In this document: in pieces, positions 24,041 to 31,642 of the stretch
Layout of the letters: each line of letters starts with the position of its first letter
Numbering within the stretch: the first letter of the stretch is position 1
Made by a program: the position numbers and the translations under genes
From: Marinilabilia sp.
GTDB lineage: Bacteria > Bacteroidota > Bacteroidia > Bacteroidales > Marinilabiliaceae
Direction of reading: 5' to 3'
Assembly (NCBI RefSeq): GCF_016278715.1
Contig: NZ_JADQBH010000025.1
Span: forward strand, 1-39,448
Length of the DNA stretch: 39,448 nt
Notes under the pieces: generated by a model
What the model was told of the DNA's origin: nothing
The model's database searches: none
What the model saw: the letters and a program-made list of their open reading frames with translations, nothing else

Positions 24041-25342
24041 ATGAAATCAAAAATAATTATAGCGCTTCTTGCAGTAGTTACACTCATGTCGTGCAACAAC
24101 AACAAAAGCAAAAACAGTGAACCCGGGGAACACACGGAAAAAGAGGGCCCCGAAGGCGTGGTATTGCTTAATCCACAGCAACGCGAAGCCCTGGATTTAG
24201 AACTGGGGACTTTCCAAATGCGAAACCTCACCACCATGGTAAAAACAAACGGTGAGATGCAGGTGCCGCCCGCAAGCTCGGCAGAAGTTACGGCAGTAAT
24301 CGGGGGAAATGTGCGGGATATCAGAGTTTTCCATGGCGACAAGGTGCGTAGGGGGCAAACCCTCGCCATTCTCGAACACCCTGATTATATCAAACTACAG
24401 GAAGATTTTGCCGAATTAGCCAGCCGGCTCGAATTCCTGGAAATGGAGTATGAACGCCAGAAAGAACTCTTCGAGAACAACGTAGGTGCAGGCAGGGAGT
24501 TCCAACAGGTAAAGTCGGAATATAATTCGGCCAAGGCAAAGTACCAGGGATTGAAAGCCCGCTTGCAACTCCTGCACCTCTCGCCCGAAAAAGTTAAAGA
24601 GGGAGAGATTTCCAACAGCGTACCCATTGTTTCGCCCATCAATGGGTACGTGAATGAAATAGACGTGAAAGTGGGCACGTATGCCGGGGCACAGGACATG
24701 CTTTTTGAAATTACCGACAACAGTGAAATCCACGCCGATTTCCTGGTGTACGAAAATGATGTGCATTTACTGGAAAAAGGACAAAAGGTACATTTTACCG
24801 CAGCCAATATTCCCGATAAGGAGCTCACGGCAACGATTTTTGCCATCGGACAGGAATTTGAAGCCAATGCCAGGGCCGTACACGTGCATGCCAGTCTGGA
24901 TGAAACCGTACCGGGCCTTATTCCGGGCATGTACATTTCAGGCCACATTCTTACCGATGAAAATTATACCCGCACATTACCCAACGACGCCATTGTTTCC
25001 GAAGGAACCAAATCTTATATTTTCGTGCTGGATGAAGAAGCCACCGAAGCGGAACACGGGCATGAGGTTAACCATGCTGACGAAGACGAACACGCGCATG
25101 ATGAAACACACGCAGAAGAAAGCGATGAGGAGCATGCCCGACATGAAGAAGGCACACATGAAGGTGAGGGCGATGAAGTGATGGCTTTCCGCATGGTAGA
25201 AGTAGTTGCAGGCTTGCAGGATGAAGGTTATACAGAGGTAAAATTGCTCAATCCCCTGCCCGATGATACACAGATTGTAATGAACACAGCTTACTACCTT
25301 TTATCTGATTTGAAAAAAGACGAAGCTGGTGATGATGATTAA
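24041..25342 (+). CDS. czcB: RND periplasmic adaptor (CzcB/CusB type) with His/Glu-rich insert
   Basis: This 433-residue membrane-fusion protein begins with a lipoprotein signal (VVTLMSCNNN). Its beta-barrel/lipoyl parts frame a coiled hairpin: AVIGGNVRDIRVFHGDKVRR GQ-type lipoyl half at about 87-115, the alpha hairpin at 120-185, and the second half at about 195-225 (VSPINGYVNEIDVKVGTYAG). After the barrel, at about 335-385, an insert is built of His, Glu and Asp (EHGHEVNHADEDEHAHDETH and further EEHARHEEGTHEGEG). It likely binds metal ions, either as a buffer or to hand metal to the pump. The adaptor joins the pump to the fused TolC channel. It is 21 bases upstream of the PII gene. Confidence 0.9.
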   Translation: MKSKIIIALLAVVTLMSCNNNKSKNSEPGEHTEKEGPEGVVLLNPQQREALDLELGTFQMRNLTTMVKTNGEMQVPPASSAEVTAVIGGNVRDIRVFHGDKVRRGQTLAILEHPDYIKLQEDFAELASRLEFLEMEYERQKELFENNVGAGREFQQVKSEYNSAKAKYQGLKARLQLLHLSPEKVKEGEISNSVPIVSPINGYVNEIDVKVGTYAGAQDMLFEITDNSEIHADFLVYENDVHLLEKGQKVHFTAANIPDKELTATIFAIGQEFEANARAVHVHASLDETVPGLIPGMYISGHILTDENYTRTLPNDAIVSEGTKSYIFVLDEEATEAEHGHEVNHADEDEHAHDETHAEESDEEHARHEEGTHEGEGDEVMAFRMVEVVAGLQDEGYTEVKLLNPLPDDTQIVMNTAYYLLSDLKKDEAGDDD

Positions 25343-25363
25343 TTAATTCTAAAATGATTAGAT

Positions 25364-25696
25364 ATGAAAGAAGTAAAAGCATTTATACGTCCCAATAAAG
25401 TAGATGACATCGTGCATCATTTAAAAGATGCAGGTTTTGAAAACATGACCATTTCATCGGCTGAAGGCACCGGAAAATTACAGGATGAGGATGCATTTGT
25501 CTCACAAAAATTTTCCATTACCGAAAGCGAAGTGGCCAAACTGGAACTTGTAGTCGATAAAAATGATGTGGACAAAGTGGTACAAATTATTTCAGAACAG
25601 GGCAAAACATTAAACCCCGGCGATGGGTTGATTTATGTTTCTGATGTTGAAAAAGTGTACCGGGTAAAAAAAGGATTGGAAAACGGGATGAAATAA
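25364..25696 (+). CDS. PII-like (GlnB/K-fold) protein of the metal operon
   Basis: The 110-residue protein has the PII ferredoxin-like fold: MKEVKAFIRPNKVDDIVHHL at the start, the hallmark end PGDGLIYVSDVEKVYRVKKG, and between them a variable loop (ISSAEGTGKLQDEDAFVSQK). The uridylylated Tyr of classic GlnB T-loops is not seen. Classic PII proteins sense ATP/ADP and 2-oxoglutarate for nitrogen control. PII-like members beside metal-efflux genes are a separate group whose ligand may be a metal or nucleotide. Its place after czcB and before a terminator makes it part of the pump operon. An interaction with the pump complex is speculative. Confidence 0.85.
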   Translation: MKEVKAFIRPNKVDDIVHHLKDAGFENMTISSAEGTGKLQDEDAFVSQKFSITESEVAKLELVVDKNDVDKVVQIISEQGKTLNPGDGLIYVSDVEKVYRVKKGLENGMK

Positions 25697-25703
25697 TTTA
25701 TTA

Positions 25704-25746
25704 CCCCTGCCTTCTACTTTGAAATAAAGGTCGGGGCAATTGTTTT
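25704..25746 (+). terminator. Probable terminator of the czc operon
   Basis: CCCC-tG-CCTT (25704-25713) pairs with AAGG-tC-GGGG (25727-25736) with two imperfect positions, and a T-rich tail follows. Confidence 0.5.
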
Positions 25747-25783
25747 CAATTTTAGTAAATTTGGAATTGAAAAACATAAAATG

Positions 25784-25801
25784 TTGTTTATTGTCAAACA
25801 A
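25784..25801 (+). promoter_or_regulatory. TTGTTT-N6-AAACAA palindrome before fur2
   Basis: A perfect six-base inverted repeat with six bases between lies 8 bases before the ATG of fur2, over the expected ribosome-binding region. It could be an autoregulatory operator or a leader hairpin. It differs from the TGCAA-N5-TTGCA sites. Confidence 0.4.
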
Positions 25802-25809
25802 TTACCGTT

Positions 25810-26223
25810 ATGGAAAATAATGAAATTGAAAAGAAACTCGAATCGAAAAACGTCAAACCAACAGCCATGCGCACCCTGGTTTATAAAACACTTGCGGAAT
25901 CCGGGAAAGCGCTGAGCCTGGCGGAATTGGAGCAACGATTTGAAAAAGTGGAGCGTTCAACCATTTTCAGGGCGCTTAAATCATTTGAGGACAATTTCAT
26001 TGTACATACCGTTGATGATGGTTCAGGTTCGGTGAAGTATGCCGTTTGCGATGATGAATGTACCTGTAATATACATGACCTGCACGTTCATTTTTATTGT
26101 ACCCGTTGCGGCAGAACACGTTGCATGAAAGAACTTCCAATTCCCAACATTAAACTGCCTGAAGGCTACACCTACGATAATGCGCAATTCATCATTAACG
26201 GGGTGTGCCCGCGCTGCGATTAA
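25810..26223 (+). CDS. Fur-family metalloregulator 2
   Basis: The 137-residue protein is clearly a paralogue of fur1, with the same length and the same blocks: KPTAMRTLVYKTLAE, LAELEQRFEKVERSTIFRAL, VDDGSGSVKYAVC, DLHVHFYC, CTRCGRTRC and a final CPRC. Differences are clustered in the recognition helix (KVERSTIFRALKSFEDN versus KADKATLYRTLKTFQEN) and around the metal site (DDECTCNIHD versus QEFCECQPDD). The two may read related operators but sense different metals or concentrations. A palindrome TGCAA-N5-TTGCA begins four bases after its stop and precedes the Spy-like gene. Confidence 0.88.
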   Translation: MENNEIEKKLESKNVKPTAMRTLVYKTLAESGKALSLAELEQRFEKVERSTIFRALKSFEDNFIVHTVDDGSGSVKYAVCDDECTCNIHDLHVHFYCTRCGRTRCMKELPIPNIKLPEGYTYDNAQFIINGVCPRCD

Positions 26224-26227
26224 ACTT

Positions 26228-26242
26228 TGCAATAGTGTTGCA
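26228..26242 (+). promoter_or_regulatory. Candidate Fur-family operator 2, TGCAA-N5-TTGCA
   Basis: TGCAA-TAGTG-TTGCA lies four bases after the fur2 stop and 64 bases before the Spy-like gene. Half-sites and spacing equal those of the site at 19162-19176; only the centre differs. Confidence 0.6.
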
Positions 26243-26305
26243 CTAACTTATTGGTAATTTTGATGTTGAAATTATTAGAATGTCTAACATTAAAAATTAT
26301 TAATT

Positions 26306-26830
26306 ATGAAAACTGGAAAATTTAAAATGGCTTTTTTACTTGCAGGATTGATTGTTTTTTCTGCATCGCAGGCAATGGCACAACCTCATTGTTGTAACTC
26401 AAACTGGTCGGTAAACGCTAATGCCCAATGGTGGAACAACAATACCCCGGCGGAATATGCCTTATCAGCCGAACAAATTACGGAAATCAATGAGCTACGT
26501 AAAAACAGTTACGAGAAAAAGCTTCCAATCGAAAATGAGCTTCGCAGTTTGAGAATGGAATACCGGGCTGCTAATTCAAATCCTGAGCTGGATGTAAAAA
26601 AGGTGAAATCACTGAGAAGCACTATTCGCGATAAGGAAGAAAAGATTGAGGATATCAACCTGGAGACAAAAGTTCAGGTAAAAAAACTTCTCTCTGAAAA
26701 GCAGCTTACCTACTTTAACAACAACAATTACAATTGGTGGGATGTGTCGGAAAATTGCTGGCACGCAGGTAATATGGGAATGAATTCTCGTAAACAGATG
26801 ATGATGTCGCGTCGCAGCAATTGTTGGTAA
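26306..26830 (+). CDS. Spy/CpxP/ZraP-like periplasmic metal-stress protein
   Basis: A 174-residue exported protein; the signal peptide ends AMAQ at about residue 26. The mature protein is mostly helical, with LTxxQ-type motifs (LSAEQITEINELRKNSYEKK and LLSEKQLTYF), the pattern of Spy, CpxP and ZraP. The N-terminus (QPHCCNSNW) and the C-terminus (NCWHAGNMGMNSRKQMMMSR and SNCW) hold Cys, His and Met residues that could bind zinc or copper. ZraP-like proteins act as zinc-stimulated periplasmic chaperones, so a buffering role beside the pump is likely. It is first in a run with the SHOCT and DUF302 genes, behind the second palindrome. Confidence 0.8.
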   Translation: MKTGKFKMAFLLAGLIVFSASQAMAQPHCCNSNWSVNANAQWWNNNTPAEYALSAEQITEINELRKNSYEKKLPIENELRSLRMEYRAANSNPELDVKKVKSLRSTIRDKEEKIEDINLETKVQVKKLLSEKQLTYFNNNNYNWWDVSENCWHAGNMGMNSRKQMMMSRRSNCW

Positions 26831-26881
26831 ACACCAGTTCGGTTTTTAAAAAAACAAGCGATAAAAAGAAAGGAGAATGTT

Positions 26882-27115
26882 ATGATGGATGGATTTGGGT
26901 GTCACGGATGGGGAATGGGAATGGGCTGGTGGTGGGTTATAGGGCTCATTATCGTAATTGCCGTTGTTTGGATGGTTGTTAAAGGAATGAGTCAAAATAA
27001 CCGCCCCGGCAACCCACCCGAAAGTAAGTCGGCGCTCGATTATTTAAAAGAGCGCTACGCCCGTGGCGAAATAAACAAACAGGAGTTTGAAGAACGAAAA
27101 AAAGATTTAATGTAA
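26882..27115 (+). CDS. Small SHOCT-domain membrane protein
   Basis: The 77-residue product has a Gly/Met/Trp-rich start (DGFGCHGWGMGMGWWW), one membrane helix (WVIGLIIVIAVVWMVVKGM) and a C-terminal SHOCT motif (ALDYLKERYARGEINKQEFE followed by ERKKDL). SHOCT is a short oligomerisation/anchoring motif of unclear detailed role. Proteins like this are common in copper- and heavy-metal-resistance clusters. A purine-rich AAAGGAG stands about 6-12 bases before the start, a stronger Shine-Dalgarno than usual for this phylum. A second ATG at 26885 is possible. Confidence 0.78.
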   Translation: MMDGFGCHGWGMGMGWWWVIGLIIVIAVVWMVVKGMSQNNRPGNPPESKSALDYLKERYARGEINKQEFEERKKDLM

Positions 27116-27127
27116 AATAAAAATATC

Positions 27128-27514
27128 ATGAAGTATTACATTGAAAAAACAACAGAGTACGGTTTCGACAAAGCCATTAAAATTGTAACCGAAGAACTAA
27201 AAAAAGAAGGTTTCGGGGTGTTGACCGAAATTGATGTACAGGCTACATTAAAAAAGAAGCTGGACGTAGATTTCAAAAAATACCAAATTTTAGGGGCTTG
27301 CAATCCACCCTTTGCTCATGAAGCATTGAAAGCGGAAAACAAAATAGGCGCCATGCTCCCCTGCAATGTAATTGTGCAGGAACTGGATAATGGCAAAACA
27401 GAAGTAGCTGCCGTTGACCCGGTGGCTTCCATGCAGGCGGTTGAAAATGACGAATTAAGTGATATCGCCAATGAAATCAGGGCGAAACTTGAAAAGGTCA
27501 TTGAGAATCTATAA
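27128..27514 (+). CDS. DUF302 family protein
   Basis: This 128-residue cytoplasmic protein matches DUF302: TTEYGFDKAIKIVTEELKKE with GFGVLTEIDVQATLKKKLD, the central YQILGACNPPFAHEALKAEN, the GAMLPCNVIVQEL strand and VAAVDPVASM. The fold is a swapped alpha/beta dimer with a conserved Cys (GACNPP and LPCNV carry one each). The biochemical role is unknown, but the family is strongly associated with sulfur, redox and metal-stress genes. It lies 12 bases after the SHOCT gene, so they are probably cotranscribed. Confidence 0.85.
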   Translation: MKYYIEKTTEYGFDKAIKIVTEELKKEGFGVLTEIDVQATLKKKLDVDFKKYQILGACNPPFAHEALKAENKIGAMLPCNVIVQELDNGKTEVAAVDPVASMQAVENDELSDIANEIRAKLEKVIENL

Positions 27515-27559
27515 TGCTGCATGGAGTTTATATGGGGTACATATTCAAAACTTTTTAAA

Positions 27560-28027
27560 ATGAGAAAACAACTTTTGTTATTAACCTTCGCACTTTTCTG
27601 GGCATTCACCACGAATGCTCAGGAGGGCGAACGGTTAAAAGTTACTGCCGGGGTGCGTGTTAACCCCTTTGTAATGTACGATTTTGAGGGTAACAAAACA
27701 GAAATGACACGTATCCATGCCGAGCTGGGCGCCATGTTTAACAAAAAAACATACCTGTCGGTGGGTTACACGCCCTATGTTAATTCTATATATAATTTCA
27801 ACGAATACTGGTTGAGCGGGTTTGAGAACAAAATTCCGGTATCGTGGGTTGTGGCGGAAGAGTATATGTTTGATGAAAATAAATTTATCCTACAATCAGG
27901 GCCTAATTTTAAATTAGGTAATGTGGGAAATGCTTTTGTGTTCCTGTTTACCCCCGTCGATAATATTGATTGGGGCTTGAAAGTGGGCGCATTTATTCCG
28001 TTAAACGTGGTTTTATTTAAGAAATAA
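27560..28027 (+). CDS. Exported beta-strand-rich protein, possible outer-membrane barrel
   Basis: Starting at the ATG 27560 the 155-residue product has a clean signal peptide (MRKQLLLLTFALFWAFTTNA, then Q). The ATG at 27521 would add 13 residues that spoil it. The mature part alternates hydrophobic and polar residues in strands (LKVTAGVRVNPFVMYDF, THMRIHAELG-like RIHAELGAMFNKKTYLSVGY, ILQSGPNFKLG, WGLKVGAFIPLNVVLF) and ends in F-K-K, close to the aromatic end favoured by barrel proteins. No family is recognised with confidence. It overlaps no neighbour and follows DUF302 by 45 bases, so it may belong to the metal-stress transcript. Confidence 0.55.
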   Translation: MRKQLLLLTFALFWAFTTNAQEGERLKVTAGVRVNPFVMYDFEGNKTEMTRIHAELGAMFNKKTYLSVGYTPYVNSIYNFNEYWLSGFENKIPVSWVVAEEYMFDENKFILQSGPNFKLGNVGNAFVFLFTPVDNIDWGLKVGAFIPLNVVLFKK

Positions 28028-28218
28028 AAAACTTTTGGATTGGCCCGGGTATTGCTTCCCTCATAATCACTTCATATTCAGTTCCCGGTCTATTTTGGGG
28101 CGGGATTTTATGCTGATGGTTTCATGCAGCATCTACATTGATTCTATATGGCGGTCGTAAATGCTTTAAGGTTTGTAGCAAAAAGACTTTAATACAGTAA
28201 CAATTTAAACTTTATGAT

Positions 28219-29874
28219 ATGAGTGCTGAGAAAATGGATAGAAGGAACTTTATAAAGCTTGGGGGGATGGGAGCAACCGTTTTTATAGCCTGGCCGTTTT
28301 TGACACCCTTGAATGGTGTTTCAGAAGATAATAATAAAAAACCAAACCCTGATTTTAAACCGGATTTGGATATAGAGTTGACTGCAAAGGAACATGAGAT
28401 TTCTTTATATCAAGGACGTAATACGCGGGTATGGATGTTTGAAGGCAACTTACTAAGCGGGGATACTGAATCGCTTGAAGCGTTGGACGACAGTTATTTG
28501 GGCCCGGTCATACGCGTTCGCAAAGGTCAAAAAACAAGGATACGATTTCAAAATCAGTTACCTGAAGAAAGCATCGTGCATTGGCACGGTATGCACGTTC
28601 CGGAGGAAGATGACGGTCATCCCAAAGATGTCATAAGGAATGGGGAAACTTACATATATGAATTCGAAATAATGAACCGTGCCGGCACCTATTGGTTCCA
28701 CCCGCACCCCCACGGACGTACCGGCCCACAGGTTTACAATGGGCTTGCAGGTCTTTTTATAGTAACTGATGAAGAAGAAGAAAAATTAAATCTGCCAGGT
28801 GGCGAATTTGATCTTCCTGTGGTTATCCAAGATCGCACAATCGATAACAGGAACCAATTGGTATATCTTACCAGAGGCCGCATGGAGAGAATGAATGGCT
28901 TCCTTGGCAACCGGATTTTTATCAATGGAAAGCCAGATAGGAAGCTTTCCCTTAAAAGCGGATGCAAGTATCGCCTCCGAATTCTCAATGGGTCTAATTC
29001 ACGCTTTTATAAGCTCGCGTGGGAAGACGGCACGCCACTTGTTATTATTGGTAAGGATGGTAGCTTACTGGATAGCCCTAAATCTAAAGCCTATGTAATG
29101 TTGGGCGTTGCCGAAAGAGTCGATGTATGGCTCGATTTAACGAACAGGTCCGAAGGTTCACAAATGACCCTAAAGAGTTTGTCATTCTCTCCCGGAATGA
29201 TGGGGATGATGGGCGGAATGAGAGGCCGGGACCGGAATAACCTTCCTCTGGGCAGTACTTATGAAATATTAAATATTAATATTGATAAAACAGGGAACAA
29301 CAACTTTGAGCTTCCACAAAGACTTGCAGAATTCAACAAAATTGATCCGGCCATTGCTGTCAATAGGGACAATCCAAGAACGTTCCGTTTTTTCATGAGG
29401 CGGATGCAATGGACAATAAATGGCAGGACCTGGGAAATGACAGGAGTGACGGAAGAAGAAACCGTAAAGCTGAACACCACCGAAATTTGGGAAATCGCAA
29501 ACACCGGGAGCTGGGGAATGGAAAATGACAGAAAATGGATGAACGGCAGATGGAGACGGAGGGGGCGCGGAGAACAAGATCGCAATCGTGAAAATATGAT
29601 GGGTGGTGGAATGCAAATGCCACACCCCTTTCATATTCATCATCTGCAATTCAATATTCTTGAAAGAGATATTTCAGGTATGGACAGTAGGATTTGGAAC
29701 TCTGTAAAAGATGGATTCATTGACGAAGGATGGCAAGATACAGTATTACTGATGCCGGGTATGAAGGTTAAATTAATAATGCGGTTTGAGGATTTCAAAG
29801 GCCTCTTTCTTTATCATTGCCATAATCTGGAGCATGAGGATATGGGTATGATGCGAAATTTCAAAATCGAATAA
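28219..29874 (+). CDS. Multicopper oxidase, Tat-exported
   Basis: The 551-residue enzyme starts with a Tat signal (MDRRNFIKLGGMGATVFIAW). All four copper motifs are present: HWHGMH (about 134), WFHPHPHG (about 159), HPFHIHHLQF (about 469) and HCHNLEHEDMGMM (about 534). The last contains the type-1 copper Cys and an axial Met. Met-rich stretches (PGMMGMMGGMRGRDR near 320 and MMGGGMQMPH before the third motif) resemble the substrate Cu(I) loops of CueO/CopA. It probably oxidises Cu(I) to the less toxic Cu(II) outside the cytoplasmic membrane. It leads a transcript with the CDF and Cys-rich genes. Confidence 0.92.
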   Translation: MSAEKMDRRNFIKLGGMGATVFIAWPFLTPLNGVSEDNNKKPNPDFKPDLDIELTAKEHEISLYQGRNTRVWMFEGNLLSGDTESLEALDDSYLGPVIRVRKGQKTRIRFQNQLPEESIVHWHGMHVPEEDDGHPKDVIRNGETYIYEFEIMNRAGTYWFHPHPHGRTGPQVYNGLAGLFIVTDEEEEKLNLPGGEFDLPVVIQDRTIDNRNQLVYLTRGRMERMNGFLGNRIFINGKPDRKLSLKSGCKYRLRILNGSNSRFYKLAWEDGTPLVIIGKDGSLLDSPKSKAYVMLGVAERVDVWLDLTNRSEGSQMTLKSLSFSPGMMGMMGGMRGRDRNNLPLGSTYEILNINIDKTGNNNFELPQRLAEFNKIDPAIAVNRDNPRTFRFFMRRMQWTINGRTWEMTGVTEEETVKLNTTEIWEIANTGSWGMENDRKWMNGRWRRRGRGEQDRNRENMMGGGMQMPHPFHIHHLQFNILERDISGMDSRIWNSVKDGFIDEGWQDTVLLMPGMKVKLIMRFEDFKGLFLYHCHNLEHEDMGMMRNFKIE

Positions 29875-29897
29875 ACAACTTAAATAAAGATAACATT

Positions 29898-30692
29898 TTG
29901 ATAAAGAGCACTTTCAACATCAGCAAAATGGACTGCCCTTCTGAGGAATCTCTCATCCGGATGAAACTGGAAGGGCTTCCCATGATTAAACGTCTGGTAT
30001 TTGATATTGAAAACCGGAAACTTACTGTTTTTCATTCCGAAGAAAACCCGGAAATCGAAAAAAGCCTGAAAGAACTCAATTTAGGCGCTGAACACAAAGA
30101 AACTATCATTGTCCATCAGGATGAATTTATTGACAATACATCGGTACAATCGAAACTCCTTTGGACGGTACTGATTATCAATTTTGCTTTTTTTATATTA
30201 GAGATTACAACGGGTTTTATTTCAAAATCCATGGGTTTGGTTGCCGATTCACTGGATATGCTGGCAGATGCTTTCGTTTATGGTCTAAGCCTTTGGGCAG
30301 TAGGTTCAACGGTAATCCGCAAGAAAAAAGTAGCCAAACTAAGTGGCTATTTTCAACTGGCATTGGCCCTGCTTGGTCTTACCGAGGTAATACGCAGGTT
30401 TATCAGTTTTGAAGAAGTGCCGGATTTTCAAACCATGATAATTGTATCGGTACTGGCATTGATTGCCAATTCTGTTTGCCTCTATCTTTTGCAAAAATCA
30501 AAAAGCGAAGAAGCTCACATGAAAGCCACCATGATTTTCACGTCAAACGATATAATTATCAATACCGGTGTTATCGTGGCAGGTATATTGGTATTATTGA
30601 CCCAGTCAAAATACCCTGACTTAATCATTGGGGCAATTGTATTCTTAATCGTGGTGAGGGGGGCTTTCAGGATATTAAAACTTGGGAAATGA
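29898..30692 (+). CDS. CDF-like cation transporter with N-terminal HMA-like domain
   Basis: The 264-residue protein begins at TTG 29898; the first ATG (29928) would cut into the domain. Residues 1-70 look like a heavy-metal-associated fold (STFNISKMDCPSEESLIRMK, then FDIENRKLTVFHSEE), but the usual CxxC is reduced to CPSEES. Residues about 85-260 hold six membrane helices with the CDF zinc-site region (VADSLDMLADAFVYGLSLWA) and TSNDIIINTGVIVAG. The C-terminal cytosolic domain of CDF exporters is missing, as if the N-terminal domain replaced it. Zn(II), Cd(II) or similar export is likely. It overlaps the next gene by 4 bases. Confidence 0.83.
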   Translation: MIKSTFNISKMDCPSEESLIRMKLEGLPMIKRLVFDIENRKLTVFHSEENPEIEKSLKELNLGAEHKETIIVHQDEFIDNTSVQSKLLWTVLIINFAFFILEITTGFISKSMGLVADSLDMLADAFVYGLSLWAVGSTVIRKKKVAKLSGYFQLALALLGLTEVIRRFISFEEVPDFQTMIIVSVLALIANSVCLYLLQKSKSEEAHMKATMIFTSNDIIINTGVIVAGILVLLTQSKYPDLIIGAIVFLIVVRGAFRILKLGK

Positions 30693-30889
30693 GTATACAA
30701 GTCATATTAAAATCAATCATAACCTGTCCTCAATGCGGTTTCCAAAAGGAAGAAACCATGCCGGAGGATTCATGTCAGTTCTTTTATGAATGTAAAAATT
30801 GCCATACCGTTTTAAAACCAAAACAGGGCGATTGTTGCGTGTTTTGTTCTTTTGGTACTGTTAAGTGTCTTACTTTTAAAAAGATGTAG
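30689..30889 (+). CDS. Small Cys-rich zinc-ribbon protein (GDCCVFCS type)
   Basis: The 66-residue protein has a CPQC pair, a second pair (CKNC) and the terminal motif GDCCVFCSFGTVKC, a recurrent signature of small proteins near CDF/Mer-type metal genes. The first two pairs form a likely zinc ribbon; the Cys cluster at the end could hand over a soft metal. The ATG overlaps the stop region of the CDF gene by four bases, so the two are translationally coupled. The exact function is unknown. Confidence 0.75.
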   Translation: MSIQVILKSIITCPQCGFQKEETMPEDSCQFFYECKNCHTVLKPKQGDCCVFCSFGTVKCLTFKKM

Positions 30890-31552
30890 AATATTATTTC
30901 CTTGGCACAATTTTAATTTCTAATTTTCCTATCTTAGCTCTGCTATCCATCAAGGGTATAATTAAATAATTATGCCCGATATACTTAAATTCTATCAACC
31001 AATAAGCCTAAGCAACGGGCTTATTGCTGTTTATACCCTACAATGTAACCGAACATTCTCGGTTTTTCGTGCCATTTCCGGCAAAGCACTCCGATACGGT
31101 ATATTTTTTCCAAAAAGCGGTCATTATAAGGCAAGATATACTCTTCAAAATCGGGTATGTCCTCAAAAGCATTCGCAATATACTCCCGAAGTACTCAAAA
31201 GCAATTCAATTATACCCAAAAGCCCTGAAAAGGAAGAAAAAGCAGTAGCAAAGCACTCGCTGAACCTGCAATTTCAGACATTTTCGGGACTTGTTGCATT
31301 GTATTTACGGCTAAATTTGTTCTCTCTTTTGACATTTCGAAGAACTGGCTTGAATCAGGATTTGGTTTAAAGGCTCTATTCGGATAGCATTATAGCCAAA
31401 GTTGTGCAATGAAATTGACATGGCTGGATAATTATGTCCACTAAACCCATACCAGGCTGGAACTCCCTGGTTTTTATCCAGATTGACATAGCAGTTCTCC
31501 ATTTTCTTCTTGATGAAAAAGATATTCAGTGATATTTTGCTAATTTACGCTC
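30890..31552. other. Gap with a possible degraded minus-strand gene
   Basis: No clear gene is seen in this 0.66 kb. On the minus strand an open segment 31194-31021 of 57 codons without a start reads like real protein (ANAFEDIPDFEEYILPYNDR, then FLEKIYRIGVLCRKWHEKPR) and ends inside a hairpin AATAAGCC/GGCTTATT (31001-31025). Another minus-strand frame, 31502-31311, begins MENCYVNLDKNQGVPAWYGF. They lie in different frames and could be remnants of one gene. The overlapping plus-strand frame 30972-31370 has a less natural composition. Confidence 0.35.
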
Positions 31553-31595
31553 TACAGTTAAACGAGGAGGATTGATCTGAACCATTATGAAAAAA

Positions 31596-31627
31596 TTGGT
31601 ATTACAGTCATTTTACTGTATATTTAC
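31596..31627 (+). promoter_or_regulatory. Promoter with embedded palindrome upstream of the antitoxin gene
   Basis: TTGG (31596-31599), 19 bases, TATATTTAC (31619-31627). The spacer contains the perfect palindrome TACAGT-CATTTT-ACTGTA (31603-31620), and further TACAG words stand at 31553 and 31625. A protein bound there would block the promoter. The antitoxin ATG is at 31643. Confidence 0.6.
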
Positions 31628-31642
31628 AGCAAATAGGTAACC

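Noticed and set aside
30972-31370. 132-codon plus-strand ORF after the Cys-rich gene
   Set aside because: The residue mix is unnatural (scattered Lys/Ser/Tyr, no clear helices or domain), and the opposite strand looks more protein-like in part of the same stretch.
31587-31640. 17-codon leader peptide (MKKLVLQSFYCIFTANR) before the antitoxin
   Set aside because: It overlaps the promoter boxes themselves, so it could not be on the transcript that starts from that promoter.
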